Notes: generated from the sequence alone by a model not told the origin. Positions 30,777 to 44,783 are shown, counted from the stretch's first letter. The stretch is 64,000 nucleotides of DNA from Carallia brachiata (GCA_021464245.1 JADCRB010000046.1:2739214-2803213), one strand, 5' to 3'. Translations and numbers: made by a program.

Positions 30777-33700
30777 GCCTTCAGAGAGAAATCTTTGTAT
30801 GGGAATTTCTTTTTTAATGTGAGCCACGCGGTTCTGCCTCTTGTTAAGTCCTGGACAGAGTTTTTTTCAAAGACTAATGTGCTACCAATGAATGTCCATT
30901 CTGAATTTTGTAAGTTATTCATAATTATTCCATTTCATTGATTATCATGCATACTAAATTTAACTGTGATTTGTTTTTGCAGAAATGAATAACTATTATC
31001 TGCTTAAGTGACTTTCCTTTGACCTCTTACTGCAATTGGTTTTAAATCTGGAGCATGATTTGCTTCACTATTGATACTGATCTCCAGGTTGCTATACAAG
31101 GAAGAAGATGATTTTTCTGCCCTTGAGATAAAATAGTGCAATGACAAGTAAGGGACCTTAGATTTGGGAGATTACGCTTAAAAGCTTCCAGAAAAATGCA
31201 GTTATTGGGTAAAATACTTGGATGCTATATTGCACATACATACAATGTTGCACATACATGCAATGTTTTTATATTACATTTTCCTTTATTTGCGATGCAT
31301 TGGGCATCACCTCTTAGAATGATGCTTTGCGCATCATCAGAAGAAATTGACGTGAGAGACCTTTGGAGGAGAAGGTATTCTTTCCATTCCATCAAAATCT
31401 CTCAACCAAATTTGAAATGTTTTTTCTTTTTTTGTTCCCCCATTAACTTCTCTTTTAACTGCATATTGAAACAAGTACTAATATACCAGGTTTGCTGATG
31501 TTAGCTGAGAAGGTTAAATAAAGAATGCCTCAGAGCTGTGAATCACATGTAATATTCTTCACTTTTTCTTCCCTAGCTCTGCCCTTCCTTTAATGTTTCT
31601 TGCTAAAATATTTACACTTGGTCCCAGGAAGATGAAACACAATTTAGTAGAAATGATTGTCTTGCCCACTAAGAGCATAGATTTAAAGCGGTTGCTGAAC
31701 TGAACAGAAAAATTCGGATGCTTGGCCCAGGTAAGAAAGAAGTCGTGAATGCTGAGGTTGTTTTTCGACATTCAAATGCATGCTCTTTATAGTTCCAGCA
31801 GCTTCATTTTACCAACTGTTTGTGGTTTGTCAATGGTTTTCCTTTTGGTTGTTTACTAATATTTGAAGTTTCTATCATGACTTGGTTTGTTGGGTACAAG
31901 CTTGCCTGTGGTTACTTTTTGTGGGAAGAGAAGACTTCAGGTGAATTACAGAAATGATCATTCTCTTGTCTTCACACTAGGAAGTGAGTCAAGATGGCAT
32001 TCCATATCATCCTCTTGTTTTCCAAGTTGAGTATTCCCTTTCCCTACATCATGTGCTATATTACTCCCAAATAGGTAGTCATTTAGTCTTCTTGCAAGTA
32101 CATGCATGGCATTTCAATTTACCTCAATATCGTTCTCACTCTTCACAATGGAACCTATTGATGTGCACGTCTATATTCTCTTCAATTGCATTATGAAAAA
32201 GTGATGTTAAGTTAATTCTCTTCTGATTGTTGTTCTGTTTTAAGACTTTAAAGCTATTCACGGTTAGCAGCCTTGAGAATCGTGTTGATTATCTTGTCCT
32301 ATCTAACACACAGTCCCACCAATGCCTGATGTGTTGTGTCAAATGCAAATTTCATTTTCAAAAACATATAATTAATTCTAAACGACTTTCTTGCACTGTT
32401 TGCTACTAGGGTTCAAATGAACACCTTTAGAAGTTAATGTCCCAACTGATCTTTTTTTATTAATGATGGTTGATGTTCTTCAATTCTTGTTGATTGTAAC
32501 ATATTGCTGGGACATGGGAATATGGGCTCATTCTCTGTGCATTTCCTGAAGAAGTTCGACAGATTTTTGGAAGAGAAAAATACTTCCCATTTCATTGGAA
32601 TCTGTGTCTCTTAAAATTTTTGTTTTCCATTCTCTTACCCTGTTGTGCTGGCCTCCAGCACAGCTACTAAGGGTTGAATGGGCATCATAGGGCTGCCCAG
32701 ACGCTTGAATATTCCAGCATATTCGAACATGTCAAATTGATGGATTGTGTTGGGAGGTGTCTTTGTCGCTTTATTTTAATCAGCTCAAAGTATTTTCATT
32801 ATTTTCTTGCAATGGTCCAATTAGGATAACATCTGGATCCCCCTCGCTAGTCCTCCTACTCCAGTAGTCCAGTAGTCCCTCAATTTTGAAATCATCACAT
32901 TTTTCAAGGTGTTAAACTTATTGTGACTTAATAGCCCAACACTTGGACAATTCTTCAACTAATCATCTTTAATGGTTATCTCTGGTCCAATCTTGTTGAT
33001 ATCTTATCTGCATTTACACTTTCTATTTGCTTCTTGTTTTGCCCATTTGTGTTATCATGTTTTTGCCTTATCCTTAGTTGAAATCGACTAGAGAAGGAGA
33101 ATCTAATTCATTTATCGCTCATGAATAACATAATCATTTAGTCTACACTCTACAGGTTTATAAGTGTTCAAGAGATTCACCTTGAAGACGGCCATCACCA
33201 GTTAGCAAAGGAAGGACATCTTGTTTCGAATGGATCTGAGGTAAACTTCTGTTAAATGAACTATGTTACTATTTCTCATTTACCCATTTTCTTTTTCCTA
33301 GATTTGGAGCATCTTTTTTTTTTTTTCCAAATTAATATATATATATTTTTTATCTTGGGGGAGAGTTAAACCCATACATAGGAGAAGGGAGGAGGGGTGT
33401 GCTGGGAATACAAGATCCACTATGCTGCCAAGGTTTGGTGGGATACAAGCTTTACTAGGCCTCTTGAATGACTGTTACAGGTAATGGATAAAGCAGGTTC
33501 CCCTTGAAAGTTGTATATTGGTAGACGTGAAGTATCATAATTTGCACTTCTTCCATTTCTTCATATTGTTTTTTATTAAAGAATTTTGGAGAGTATAGAT
33601 GCGGCACCTCAAGTTTTAATGTTTTCTAAGGAGAATGCTCTCTAGGAAAATGACAACAGTGAGCATTCTCCAATCTTCACATTATGAAGATTCAAACTGT

Positions 33701-35106
33701 CTTTTTCTTGATTACCAACTGAACCTCTTTTCTTCCAATTGAAAGTTAATGCATTATGTGCTGTTTTACTCCCTAACAGGTATTCTATTGATTTATGTGG
33801 CAAGTACTTGCATTATGTACTTTACGTGGCAAGTACATGCATGGCATTTCAGTTTACCTTGATGTGTTTCTCACTGATCACATTCTCTTCAATTTATTAC
33901 AAAAAGTGTTGTTAAGCTAATTGTTTGTGGTTATATTTCTGTTGGTGGTGCTTAAATCATGCACTGAAGCAGGTGTGACAATATGTTGGATTCTTTCTCT
34001 CTCTAGCTTGCAGTCCTACTAATGCCTTGTGTATTATGTCGCGAGCTTCCTCAAAGGAATCCTCTCCAGATGTAAATTTTATTGTCAAAAAATGTTATAA
34101 TACATCATGAGTGAATTTTTATTCTATTGTTTCCTCCTGAGCTGCACACAAACATTGTCGCTGCCTCCTTTGACTGCAGCAATAGAGGAAGTGTAAGTTG
34201 ATGAACTAACTGATTAATTGGGATAGATGACATCCTCCAGATTCTTGTTGATGGTGACTTCTTCCTGATGAATGGGAATATGGAGCTCATTGTTCGTCCA
34301 TTCCTAGAAGATGTTGACAGGTTTTTGGAGAAGGTGTTCTTTCATTTCCTTTTTGATGCATGTCTTGTTTCTTGCAATTTTATACTTTTACATTGTAGAC
34401 TTCATTTAACAGAAAAAGACAGTATTGTTCATCAACTTCTGTTATGCAGATGCATAGGGAGGACTAATGACAAGGTTGAGAAAATACCTTTAGAGAGCAA
34501 GGCAAGTCCCTTTGTTATAAGCCCTATGGTTCAAGTGCTTTAAACCTTTTTATAGATTTGCGTTTTCTTTAAAGGACCACTATGTTGCCAATGAATGCCT
34601 GTCCAGAATATGCATGTTATGCTTATGTTTCATATCCATTCCACTGATAATTATGCATCCTAAGTTCAACTGTGATTTGTTTTTGCAGAAATGAATAACC
34701 AATATCTGTTTAAGTGAGATTCCCTTAACTTTTCCCTTTGATTTGTTTTATACCTGAATCAAGATTTGCTTTGCTGTTGATACTTGATAGCCAGGCAGCT
34801 TTACAAGGAAGAAGAAATGTTTTCTGCCCTCAAGAAAAATGGTGCAATGACAAGTGAGGGATCTTGAATTTAGGAGATGAAGCTCAAAAGCTACCAGCAA
34901 AAGTGCAATTCTTGGGTAAAAAAAAGAAAAAAAAACTCAGATGCTATGGGGTGTGTGTGTGTGTGTATTATGGTTTCATATTACGTTTTCATTTGTCTGA
35001 GATCATTGGGCATTGCTCTTTAGACTATGGAACTCATTCTTTGTGTATTTTCAGAAGAAGCTGACATATCTTTGAAGGAGGAGGTATCTTTTCCATTCCA
35101 TTAGAA

Positions 35107-35146
35107 CTCTCTCTCTCTCTCCTTTCTCTCTCTCTCTCTCTCTCTC
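35107..35146. repeat. CT microsatellite
   Basis: (CT)n interrupted once by CCTTT. The paralogous position near 27007 has a shorter (CT) run, so the repeat expanded after duplication. Confidence 0.85.
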
Positions 35147-38139
35147 AGATTTGAAGTGATTTTCTTTTGCTTTTTTTTTTTTTAATGTTCCACAATTAAC
35201 TTCTTTTAGTGCAAGTTTCTAGGTTTGTCCATGTTAGTTTAGAATATAAAAAAAAATGCCTTGGACTATGTGAATCACCTGTTTTATATCTTGAGAAAAA
35301 TTTTCTTCCCCTACTCATTTCATGTTTTTTTATTGTCCTTTATTGAGTTCAAAATTAGTTAGTTATTTGTTGAAATTGTTTACACTTCTCAAGGAGACAA
35401 AACAAAATTTAGCAGCAATGATTCTCTTGCCCACTAAGAGCATAGAATTATAAAGCTTGTTGCTGAATGGAAGAGTTCTGGTGCTTGGTCCACATAATAA
35501 AAAAGTCATGCATGTCAAAGCTGTTTCTTCACATTCAAATTTATCCATCTTTTAGTTCCAGCAGCTTCATTTTTCTAGTGTTTTGTGGTTTGTTTTTGGT
35601 TTTTCCCTTTAGTATTTTACTGACATTTGAAGTTTGTGACAGGGTGTTTGGTGGAATACAAGCTTGTCTGGGCTTTTTCACAATGATAGTTCTCATATTC
35701 TAGTTAGCAATAGCGCCACTGTTAGTGAATGATCATAATATGTAACTTCTCTAATTCCTCATATATGTAATAATTAATGAATTTTATTGTATAACTGTGG
35801 CAGCAGTTAACTTTTTATGTTTTCTCATGAGAGAAGTCTTCAGGAGAATGACAATGAATATCTATGCTGAGTTTTGTAAGTTATGCTTATGTTCATATCC
35901 ATTCCACTGATTTTTACACATACTAAATTCAAGTAAATTTTTTTTTTCCAGAAATAAATAACTATTATCTGCTGAAGTTTGAAATCCTTGACCTCTCACT
36001 GTAATTGATTTTATACCTGAATGAAGATTTGCTTTGCTGTTGATCTTTGATAGGCAGGCAACTTTAGAAGGAAGACAAATAGTTTTCTGCCCCACGACAG
36101 ATGGTGCAATGACAAGAAAGGGATCTTGAATATGGAAGATGAAGCTTGACAGCTGCCAGTGAAAGCGCAATCCTTGGGTAAAAACATGGATGCTATATTG
36201 TATATATATCTATATTATATGTTTTATGATATTTTCATTTATTTGAGATGCATTGGGCATCACCTCGTAGAATATGGAGTTCATGCTTTGTGTATTTTTA
36301 GAAGAAGTTGACAGACCTTTGGAGGAGAAGGTATTCTTTCTGTTCCATTAAAATTTCCCTCAAATCTAATGTGATTTCTCCTTTTCTTTTTCTTTTTTTT
36401 TCTTCACCCTTTTCCTTTGACTTTTCTTTTACTGTTTTTTTAGATGCATATTAAAACAGATGCAAGCATGCCAGGTTTGCCGATGTTAGCTGACAATATT
36501 AAACAAAGAATGTATCAAATCTGGGAATCACCTGTTATATATCTTGGAAAAACAGTAACAGTTTTTCTTCCCCTGCTTCCCTCTTCCTTTCATATATCTT
36601 TCCTATCCTTTCTCAAGTTTAAAGTTGGATAGTTATTTGCTGAAATTATATAAACTTCTCAAGAAGATAAAGCAAAGTTTACTAGCAATGATTATCTTGC
36701 CCTCTAGAGGCATAGATTATAAAGCCTGTTGCTGAAGTGAAAAGCTCTGATGCTGGGTCCAGATAACGAAAAACTCTTCCATGCTAAGGTTGTTTCTCTG
36801 CATTCAAATGCATCCTCTTTATATTTCTAGCACCTTCATTTTACCAGTGTTTTGTGGTTTGTCAATGGTATTACTTTTTGTTGTTTACTAACATTTGAAG
36901 TTTCTATCATGACAGGGTTTTGTGGGATACAAGCTTGTCTGGGCTTTCTCTTAATGGCAGTTGCGGAAAAAGATAAAGCATAACTTTGTTTCAAATCTTA
37001 TAGTGGTAGGCAATAGCTCCGCTGTCAGCAAATGATCATAATACATAACTTCTCCCGATTCCACATATCTGTTATTGCTAATGAATCTTAGCGTATAACT
37101 ATGGCACTTAACTCTTTCTGTTTCGCGATAAGAGGAGTCTTTTGCAAGTACATGCTGGGGTTTAAGCTGGGAAATGACAGAAGAGATTATTCCCTTTTCT
37201 TGAAATCATCAAGTGTTCAAGCTGGGGTTCCGTTTCATCCTCTTGTTTTCCAAGTTGCAAATTACCTTTCCCTACATCATGTGCTGTTTTATTCCCAAAC
37301 AGGTATTCTATTTAGTCCTTTTGCAAGTATATGCATTACATTTCAATTTACCTCAATATTGTTCTCAGTCTTCACAATGGCATTCTGGCGTTTGGCACAG
37401 CTACTAAGGGGCTGGATGGGCATCTTGGGCTACCCAGACAATTTGGAAATAATGCAAGCATATTCAAACATGTCAAATTTATGCAGTGTATTTGGAGGTG
37501 CAGTTGTCACTTTATTTTAATCATCTCAAAGCATTTTGATTGTTGTCTACATTTGTTTCCTTGTTTTGCTCATCAGTATTATCATGTTTTGGCTTTATCT
37601 TTAGCTGACATTGATGATAGAGAATGAGATATCAAATTCAATTCTTGCTCATACATTTCAGCATAATTTGGTCCGCACAACACAAGCAATCTCCAATTAT
37701 CACGGTACAGAATTTCACAGTAAGTTTTTTTTGCATACTTTTCTCATGAATTTGAATGTTAATTACAAATAAGTTTTAGATGCCATACTGAGAGAAATAT
37801 CATTTTCTTGATGTGTTATATAGAAAAAAGACATTATACCTGCCTGGCGATATAAAGAGAGGAGAAAAAGGGAAACAATGTGTCTGCACTTTAAGATGAT
37901 TAAAATAACTAACAAAGCAGCTGATTAGGTGGCTCGACAGTCAAAAGAGGGCACTTATTCTTTGGATTGGATTAACAACTCATCTACAACTCTATCTCAG
38001 TTGTTAATTTTGGATATTACCTTTTAATATATTCCACAACCTTTTCAGTCAAAAAAAAAAAAAATGTGTCTGCACTTGCTTGCTTGGGGTCTGTCAACAT
38101 AAAATCAAAGATAATTGTTGGGTATTTCTCTTAAACTTT

Positions 38140-38668
38140 GGTTTCTAACTTTAAAAAAAGTGGATTATTTGTTGGGTTAATTTGGTGACCACCTTATCGT
38201 GGCATATGCTAGGTGGGTTCAACTTTTATAGGTGGAAAGTGTTTTTTTTTTCAAAAAAAAAAAAAACGTATCTCAATTTTTTGAACCCCAATTCATTAGG
38301 TATTGAGGTCATTATTCATTTATTTCTAGCCGTTGTCAAGTAAAAATAATAGCTACAAAGAGCGAACAGATTTTTGATTCTATAAAAAATTATATAAAAG
38401 CAACAAGTAGAAGTGGGTAGGCTTTATTTGTTGTGCAAAATCTAAGGTTTCTGGGCTTTAGACTGCTTAGAAAAGTTATGTCTGGGGTAACTTGTAAATG
38501 AATGAGCGTGAAATCATAAGTCGGGTAATGACCAAAAATAAATAAATCCTAAGTCGGGCTATGCCTAGCACCTTAATTAAAAAAAAAAAGAAACAAAAAG
38601 TGCAACCATGGCGAGTGCTAGCATTTAATTAAGAGGCTCTGTTGGTAATTTTACCAGTCAATATAAAT
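38140..38668. other. Spacer between array segments
   Basis: AT-rich spacer with A and T runs. A TCTAGCCGTTGTCAAG block (38327-38342) resembles the start of the promoter blocks but is not followed by a leader. Confidence 0.4.
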
Positions 38669-38678
38669 ATAAATAAAA

Positions 38679-39038
38679 GGGTTAATCTACAAATATAGCA
38701 CCAATTTTAATTAAAATAAAAAATTTAATACCAATTTTAAAAGGTAATAAATTTAATACCAACTTTTTATATGGTAATAAATTTAGTACATAATAATTTT
38801 ATATAAATAAAATCTGTCAATTTTAATGACAGATTTATAAAAATACGTTTGTTTTGATAATATTATAATCATATAAATTAGTGTCATATCATCGAAATAG
38901 ATAAATTATGTTTAAAAAATTTCACAATATATTAGATTTGTTACTAAATGTAAAGTTGATCTTACATTTGTTACTTTTTAAAATTGGTGTTAGATTTATT
39001 ATTTTAACTAAAGTTGATGCTAGATTTGTATATTAACC
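38679..39038. mobile_element. Mutator-type MITE with 10-bp target duplication
   Basis: Ends are inverted: left GGGTTAATCTACAAATATAG; complement of right GGTTAATATACAAATCTAG. Inverted similarity extends about 85 bp inwards. It is flanked by the exact 10-mer ATAAATAAAA (38669-38678 and 39039-39048). Size, GGG-start and 9-10 bp duplication fit non-autonomous MULEs. Confidence 0.75.
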
Positions 39039-39069
39039 ATAAATAAAATAAAATAATATTAAAACCTAT

Positions 39070-39910
39070 ATCTGTTTTTTCATTTTATAGCCGTTATGAA
39101 GAAATTCAAATGTAGCTTCACAAGTAAGTCGGTTTAAGATTTGGTTGAGACATATTGGGCTAAAATACCCAAGCCTAATTGGCTGCTAGAAATCTCTATT
39201 CCGTGCGGCTTCAGGAGTACTAAGGTAATTTTACAAGAATGCGCCCTTCCTCTGTATATATATATTTCAATTCCCAACCTGCTATGCATCCTCTCTCTTT
39301 CGCTTTCCTCTCCTCCTTCCATGGAAGACAATTTGTCTTCTGTGTTTTCTCAGAAAATAATGGAAAGAAATCATTCATGTCTGTTGGACTGTTTCTTTCT
39401 ATTATTTCTTGAATTACTTTGTGATCAGGATCAAATTTTTAAGTCTCTTTTCTTCCGTGTTTTTTCTATGAAAATACAGTAAAGAAAGCATTCACTTGCG
39501 TTTCTTTCTATTATTTCTTGAACTGCTTGCGATTTATGATCCAATTCTAACTTTCTTTTTCTGCGGTTGTCTATTGACGCACACAATCTCTTTCTCTCAT
39601 GGTCTTCTTCCTGACGCCAATCTAAGATTTTTAGTAATGAGTTGGTGATTTAATGACGTGTTTTGGACAGCCTGTTTGCTCCAAGAACGAGGTTTCAGGA
39701 ATTGTTTGTGAGAGTTTTCCGAAAGATAAGTGTTCTCTGAACTTCACACTATTAATCAATTCCAAGAATGTATATTATTTTTCTTCAGTTAATTTCATGA
39801 TATCTTCTAAATTTTGGCTGCAGTTTCTTTTTCTTTCAGAAAGATCTTTTAGGTCTATTTTTGGCTTTTCTGTGTCTCTCAGTAATTTACGTGTTTATTT
39901 TGTAATGTTG
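39070..39910 (+). promoter_or_regulatory. Promoter/leader block, copy 3
   Basis: Shared TTTTATAGCCGTTATGAAG (about 39083), TATA block GTATATATATATTTCAATTC (about 39255), CT-rich leader, GACGCCAATCTAAGAT (about 39613), TGTTTTGGACAGCCTGTTTG (about 39658) and polypyrimidine-acceptor ending TGTTGCAG at about 39913. The leader start is duplicated (39330-39480). It is the cleanest of the three copies. Confidence 0.6.
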
Positions 39911-39923
39911 CAGAGGAAGGGAT

Positions 39924-39961
39924 TGTAAAGCGTAAATTTCGATTTTTTTTTAATGTTTACA
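39924..39961. mobile_element. 38-bp miniature solo LTR with 5-bp target duplication
   Basis: The insert begins TGTAAAGCGTAAATTTCGA, identical to the first 19 bp of the element B LTRs, and ends TAATGTTTACA as the 3' LTR of element B does. A T run lies between. It is flanked by exact GGGAT (39919-39923 and 39962-39966). The uninterrupted paralogue at about 28294 reads GAGGAAGGGATCTCACGG, proving the insertion site. Nearly the whole LTR interior is missing. Confidence 0.9.
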
Positions 39962-42900
39962 GGGATCTCATGGCTTCGTTAGAGAAACAGCTTGCCCGCC
40001 AAGGTCATTGAAAAGAAAACAAATCCACTCCTTTCTTTTTCTTTTTTTTCTTTCTCCTTTTTCTTTCTTAACGTTCTCGTAGACTCCTTTCTTGTCTCCG
40101 GTATTTCAATTTAACCCTTCATTAGTGAACAGAAAAAAATACTCTGGAAGACGTTTTTATGCATATGCAGGAGGACAGGAACAGAGGTACTGTGGTTAAG
40201 GTGCTTGCAAGCGTTGAATTTGTTGTCAATGGGTATGGTTTTCAATGCTAAATTTTGTTTTTTTTTTTAATTTTTTGATATCCATTCCATTGTGATTATT
40301 ACTAATTGGTTTTTTATCTGTAAGTCTTGGTTTGGTTTGCTGTTGACAACCTGGTAGCTTTAAAGAAGTACGAAAGAAATTTTTTGCCTCTAGACAGACG
40401 GCGCGTTGTCAAGAAAAAGATCTTGAATTTCAGACAGGAAGTGTAAAAGGTACCAACGAAGAGGAAATTCTTGGATAAAATCTTAGATCCTATACATGTA
40501 CTGTAAAAATAATTATAGTACCTTTCATTTATTTTTAGATTTGTTTGGATATCAACTTGTATAATACAAGATCATATGAAGTTCAAAGTATAGAAGAATA
40601 TACGGATCATGAATTACTTGTGTGCTCAATATATTGTGTGGGCTGATGCTAATGACAAGTTTCTTATCTTCCAGTTGGCTTACTACTAGTGATGAGGTAG
40701 TGTATGGCCTGCTGTTTATGTTGATTAAATACATTGCCAATAGTTTGTTGTTCCTCATTACCCTAAATCCCTTTCCAGGTGGCTGATGAGATATAATATA
40801 CAACTATGTGAGCATGTGCTGATGCTTGAATATATTGCTTATTCCTTCTACTGCACAAATTTAGATTGCTTTTTCCTTTTATGTTCTTTCATTGTTTCTT
40901 GTCCACTAATTTTTCTTCTATTGTTTATTACATGCATGATCGGATAAATGCGCAGGTTTTTCTAGTTTGCTGATCTTTGTTGAAAAGGATCGACGAGGAA
41001 TGCCTCAGGCCCCATAAACCGTATGTTCTCTGTCTTGAGAGAACAGTAACAGTTTTCTTCCCTGACTCTCCCTTCATTTCATTTTTCTTACCAGTCCTAA
41101 TTAAGCTTAAAACTGGATGGTTTTTTTTCTGATATTGTTCACAGTTGGGCCTGGAGAATATAAAATTAAATTTAGCAGAAATGTTTGTGTGTCCAATGAG
41201 AGCATGTGTTATAAATCTGGCTGCTAAACAGAAAAATTTCATTGCTTGGCCTATCTGATAAGGGAAAATTCATGCATGCCTATGTTGTTGCTTCACATTC
41301 TAGATGCACCCTCTGCTGTTTCAAAAGCTTCATTATAGCATAGGTTCCTTGTTTGTCTTTGAATATCCTTTCTGTTGTTGACAAACATTTGAAGTTTCTA
41401 CCGTGACAGGGTTTGGTGGGATAGCAGTTTGTCTGGACCTATTTGATTAATAGTCATGGAAAATGGATAAAGCAAGGTTCTGCTTTAAACTTGTATATTG
41501 GTAGTTCCCCTGTCAAGCATCATAATTTGCAGGTTTTCCCAGTTGCTCATACTTATATTTATCAAAAAAAATTTGGTGTATATGGATGTGGCACCCACTT
41601 GAACTTTTAACATTTTGTGTCAATATTACTTTTCCAGGCGAATGATAAGAGAGCATTCTCTGATCTTCAAATTATGATGTGAGTCAAACCGGCCTTTCCT
41701 TGATTACTGCATCTGAACCTCTCGTTGTCCCAGTTAGAAGTTTCATACGTTATGTGCTGTTTTACTCCTTCAGCAGGTATTGTGTTTATTTCTGGTACAA
41801 GTACACGTGTGCGTTTGAATTTACCTTGATGTCTACGTCACTGTTCGTAACAGAACCATATTTATATAAATGATCACATTCTCTTCAATTTCATTACATA
41901 AGATGCTGTCAAGCTAATTTTTTTCTGGTCATATTTTTCTTGGAGATGCTCAAATCACACACGGAAGCAGGTGTGACAATAAGTTGGATACTATTCTGTC
42001 CTTAATTTACCGTCCTATAGATGCCTTTTGTGTTATGTCATGAGCTTCCTCAAAGGCATCCTCTCTACATGCAAATTTTATTGTCCAGAAATGAATAATT
42101 CATCCTGAAAGGCTTTTTTTTTTTCTCTTTTAGTGTTCTTTAAATGCATGTTGAAATAAATGCAGGTATATCAATTTGGCTGATGTTAGCTGAGAAGGTT
42201 AAATAAAGAATGCCTTGGATCTGCGAATCACCTGTCATATACATTGAGAAAACAGTAACACTTTGTCTTTCCCGACTCTGCTCTTCTTTAATGTTTCTTT
42301 CTTGTCCTTTCTTAAGTTCAAGTTATTTGCTGAAATTTTTACCCTTGGTCCCAAGAAGATGAAACAGGGTTTAGCAGAAATGATTGTCTTGCCCGCAAGG
42401 AGCATCGATTTAAAGCTTGTTGCTGAACAAAAAAGATTTGATACTTGGCCCAGATAACAAAGAAGTTGTGCATGCTGAGGTTGTTTTTCGACATTAAATA
42501 CATCCTCTTTATAGTTCCAGCATCCTCATTTTACCAGTAGTTTGTGGTTTGTCAACGATTTTCTGTTTCATTGTTTACTAACATTTGAAATTTCTATCAT
42601 GATAGGGTCTGTGGGGTACAAGCATGTCTGCACTTTCTCTTGATGATAGTTGCAGGAAAAGGATAAAGCACAGTTCTGTTTCAAACACATGTACTGGTAG
42701 GCAGCAGCTCCACTGTCTCCTGATTCTTCACATCTGTAATTACTAATAAATTTCAATGTATAATTGTGGCGCCACCTAACTTTTTCTTTTTGTGATGAAA
42801 GAATTCTTCGGGCGAATTTCAGTGATATAAGCTGGCATTCCATTTCATCAAATTGTTTCCAAGTTAAGTATTCTCTTTCTGTACATCATGAGCTATTTAA

Positions 42901-44431
42901 CTTCCAAATAGGTAGGTCATTTAGTCCTGTTGCAAGAACATGCATGGCATTTCAATTTACCTCCATATTGTCTCAATCTTCACAATGGAACCTATTGATG
43001 TGCATGTTTGTATTCTCTTCAATTGCATTATGAAAGAGTGCTGTTAAGCTAATTCTGTTGCTGATTGTAGTTCTTTTTTAGATGACTTTAGAGCTATTCA
43101 CGGTTAGCAGGTCTGAAAATCTGTGTTGATTATCTTGTCCTCTCTAACATACGGTCCTACTAATGCTCGATGTGTTGTGTCCTAAGTTTCTTGAAAGTTG
43201 TCCTGTCCCAAGTTCAAATTTTATTTTCAAAAACATATAATTAATTCTGAACGACTTTCTTCTACATTGTTTCCTCCTATGGTTCAAATGAACACCTTTA
43301 GAAGTTAATGTCCCAACTGATCATTTCTGATTAATGATGGTTGATGTTCTTCAAATTCTTGTTGATTGTGACTTATTGCTGAGAGATGGTAATATGAGGC
43401 TCATTCTCTGTGCGTCTCCTGAAGAAGTTTGACAGATTTTTGGGGGAGAAAAATACTTTCCATTTCATTTGAATCTCTCGATCTCTTAAATTTTTTTGTT
43501 CATTTTCTTTTCCTGTTATGCTGGCCTTCAGCACAGCTACCGAGGGATTGAATGGGCATCATAGGGCTGCCCAGACGCTTGGAAATTCAAGCATATTCGA
43601 ACACATCAAATTGATGGATTGTATTTGGAGGTGTCTTTTGTCACTTTATTTAATCAGGTAAAGCAATTTCATTGTTGTCTAGCGATGGTCAAATTAGTAT
43701 ATTGTCTGGATCCCCCTCGCTTGTCCTTCTATTCCAGTAGTCCCTGAAATTATATTGTCTGGATCCCCCTCGCTTGTCCTTTTATTCCAGTAGTCCCTGA
43801 AATTTGAAATCATCACATGTTTTAGGGTGTTAAAACTTATTGTGATTTAATAGCGCTACACTTTTACAATTCTTCCACTGATCATTTCTAATTGTTATCT
43901 CTGTTCCAATCATGTGAAGATGTTTGCAATTGGCTTTTCCATTTGCTTCTGTTTTGCTCATTTGTGTTATCATATTTTTGCTTTATCCTTAGTTGACATT
44001 GACATAAAGAACGAGATATCTAATACATTTGTTGGTCATGCATAAGAGGATCATTTAATCTACACTACACAGGTTCACAAGCGTTCAAGAGATTCACCTT
44101 TCACTCTCCAGTTATCATGTTACAGAATTTCATGGTAATTTCTTTTCTTTGCTTTTCCTTATGAAATCAGATGTTAAGTTTACAGTTTTGGGTGATGCTT
44201 TGATGCCATATTGTGAAAGATATTGTTTTCTTGAGGTGTGATATAGACAGAATACGATGTATAGATTTTTATGTTAGTCAGGCAAGATAAAGAGAGGGAG
44301 GAACAAGGGAAAAGGACAACAACCAATATTTCTGCATTTGGCGTGTCAGTATAAAATCAAAGATAATCATGTCCCTTGTCTTTCCTACTTCTAAACAGAG
44401 AAAACAAAGCATCAGTGTATTATTATTATTA

Positions 44432-44649
44432 GGGTTCAAGTTGGTATCTATACACTCTCGGATCCATACTTGATATTCATATTGTGATGAGTTTATTTAT
44501 TTTTACGACAAAACTTATTATTTTTGTAACAAAAATAATATGATATTTTTTATTACAAAAATAATAAATTTTGTAGCAGAAATAAATAAATTTGTCACAA
44601 TATGGATACTAAATCTGGATACTAGGATATGATACCAAACTTTTTTGTG
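44432..44649. mobile_element. Foldback (MITE-like) element near the end of the array
   Basis: Left part GTTGGTATCTATACAC ... CATATTGTGATGAGTTTATT is inverted at the right (complement GTTTGGTATCATATCC ... CATATTGTGACAAATTTATT). It is flanked by ATTATTATTATTA at both sides (about 44419-44431 and 44650-44662), which may be a target duplication or a simple repeat. It splits the tail of the last array unit. Confidence 0.6.
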
Positions 44650-44669
44650 ATTATTATTATTACTTTTCC

Positions 44670-44783
44670 CCAGGAAAGCTTTCAGGATTGAGTCCGGTGC
44701 AAAACTACCAAAGCAAAAAGATTCGAAGACGGTCATCACCAGCAGAGCAAAGGAAGGACATCTTGTTTCAAATGGTTCTGAGG
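44670..44783 (+). pseudogene. Terminal exon-like segment of the array
   Basis: The open frame reads KLSGLSPVQNYQSKKIRRRS then SPAEQRKDILFQMVLR, followed by a donor-like GGTAAACTT. The homologous segment at 33170-33240 has the same donor context but a stop in this frame. Basic (KKIRRRS), no family recognised. Confidence 0.4.
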
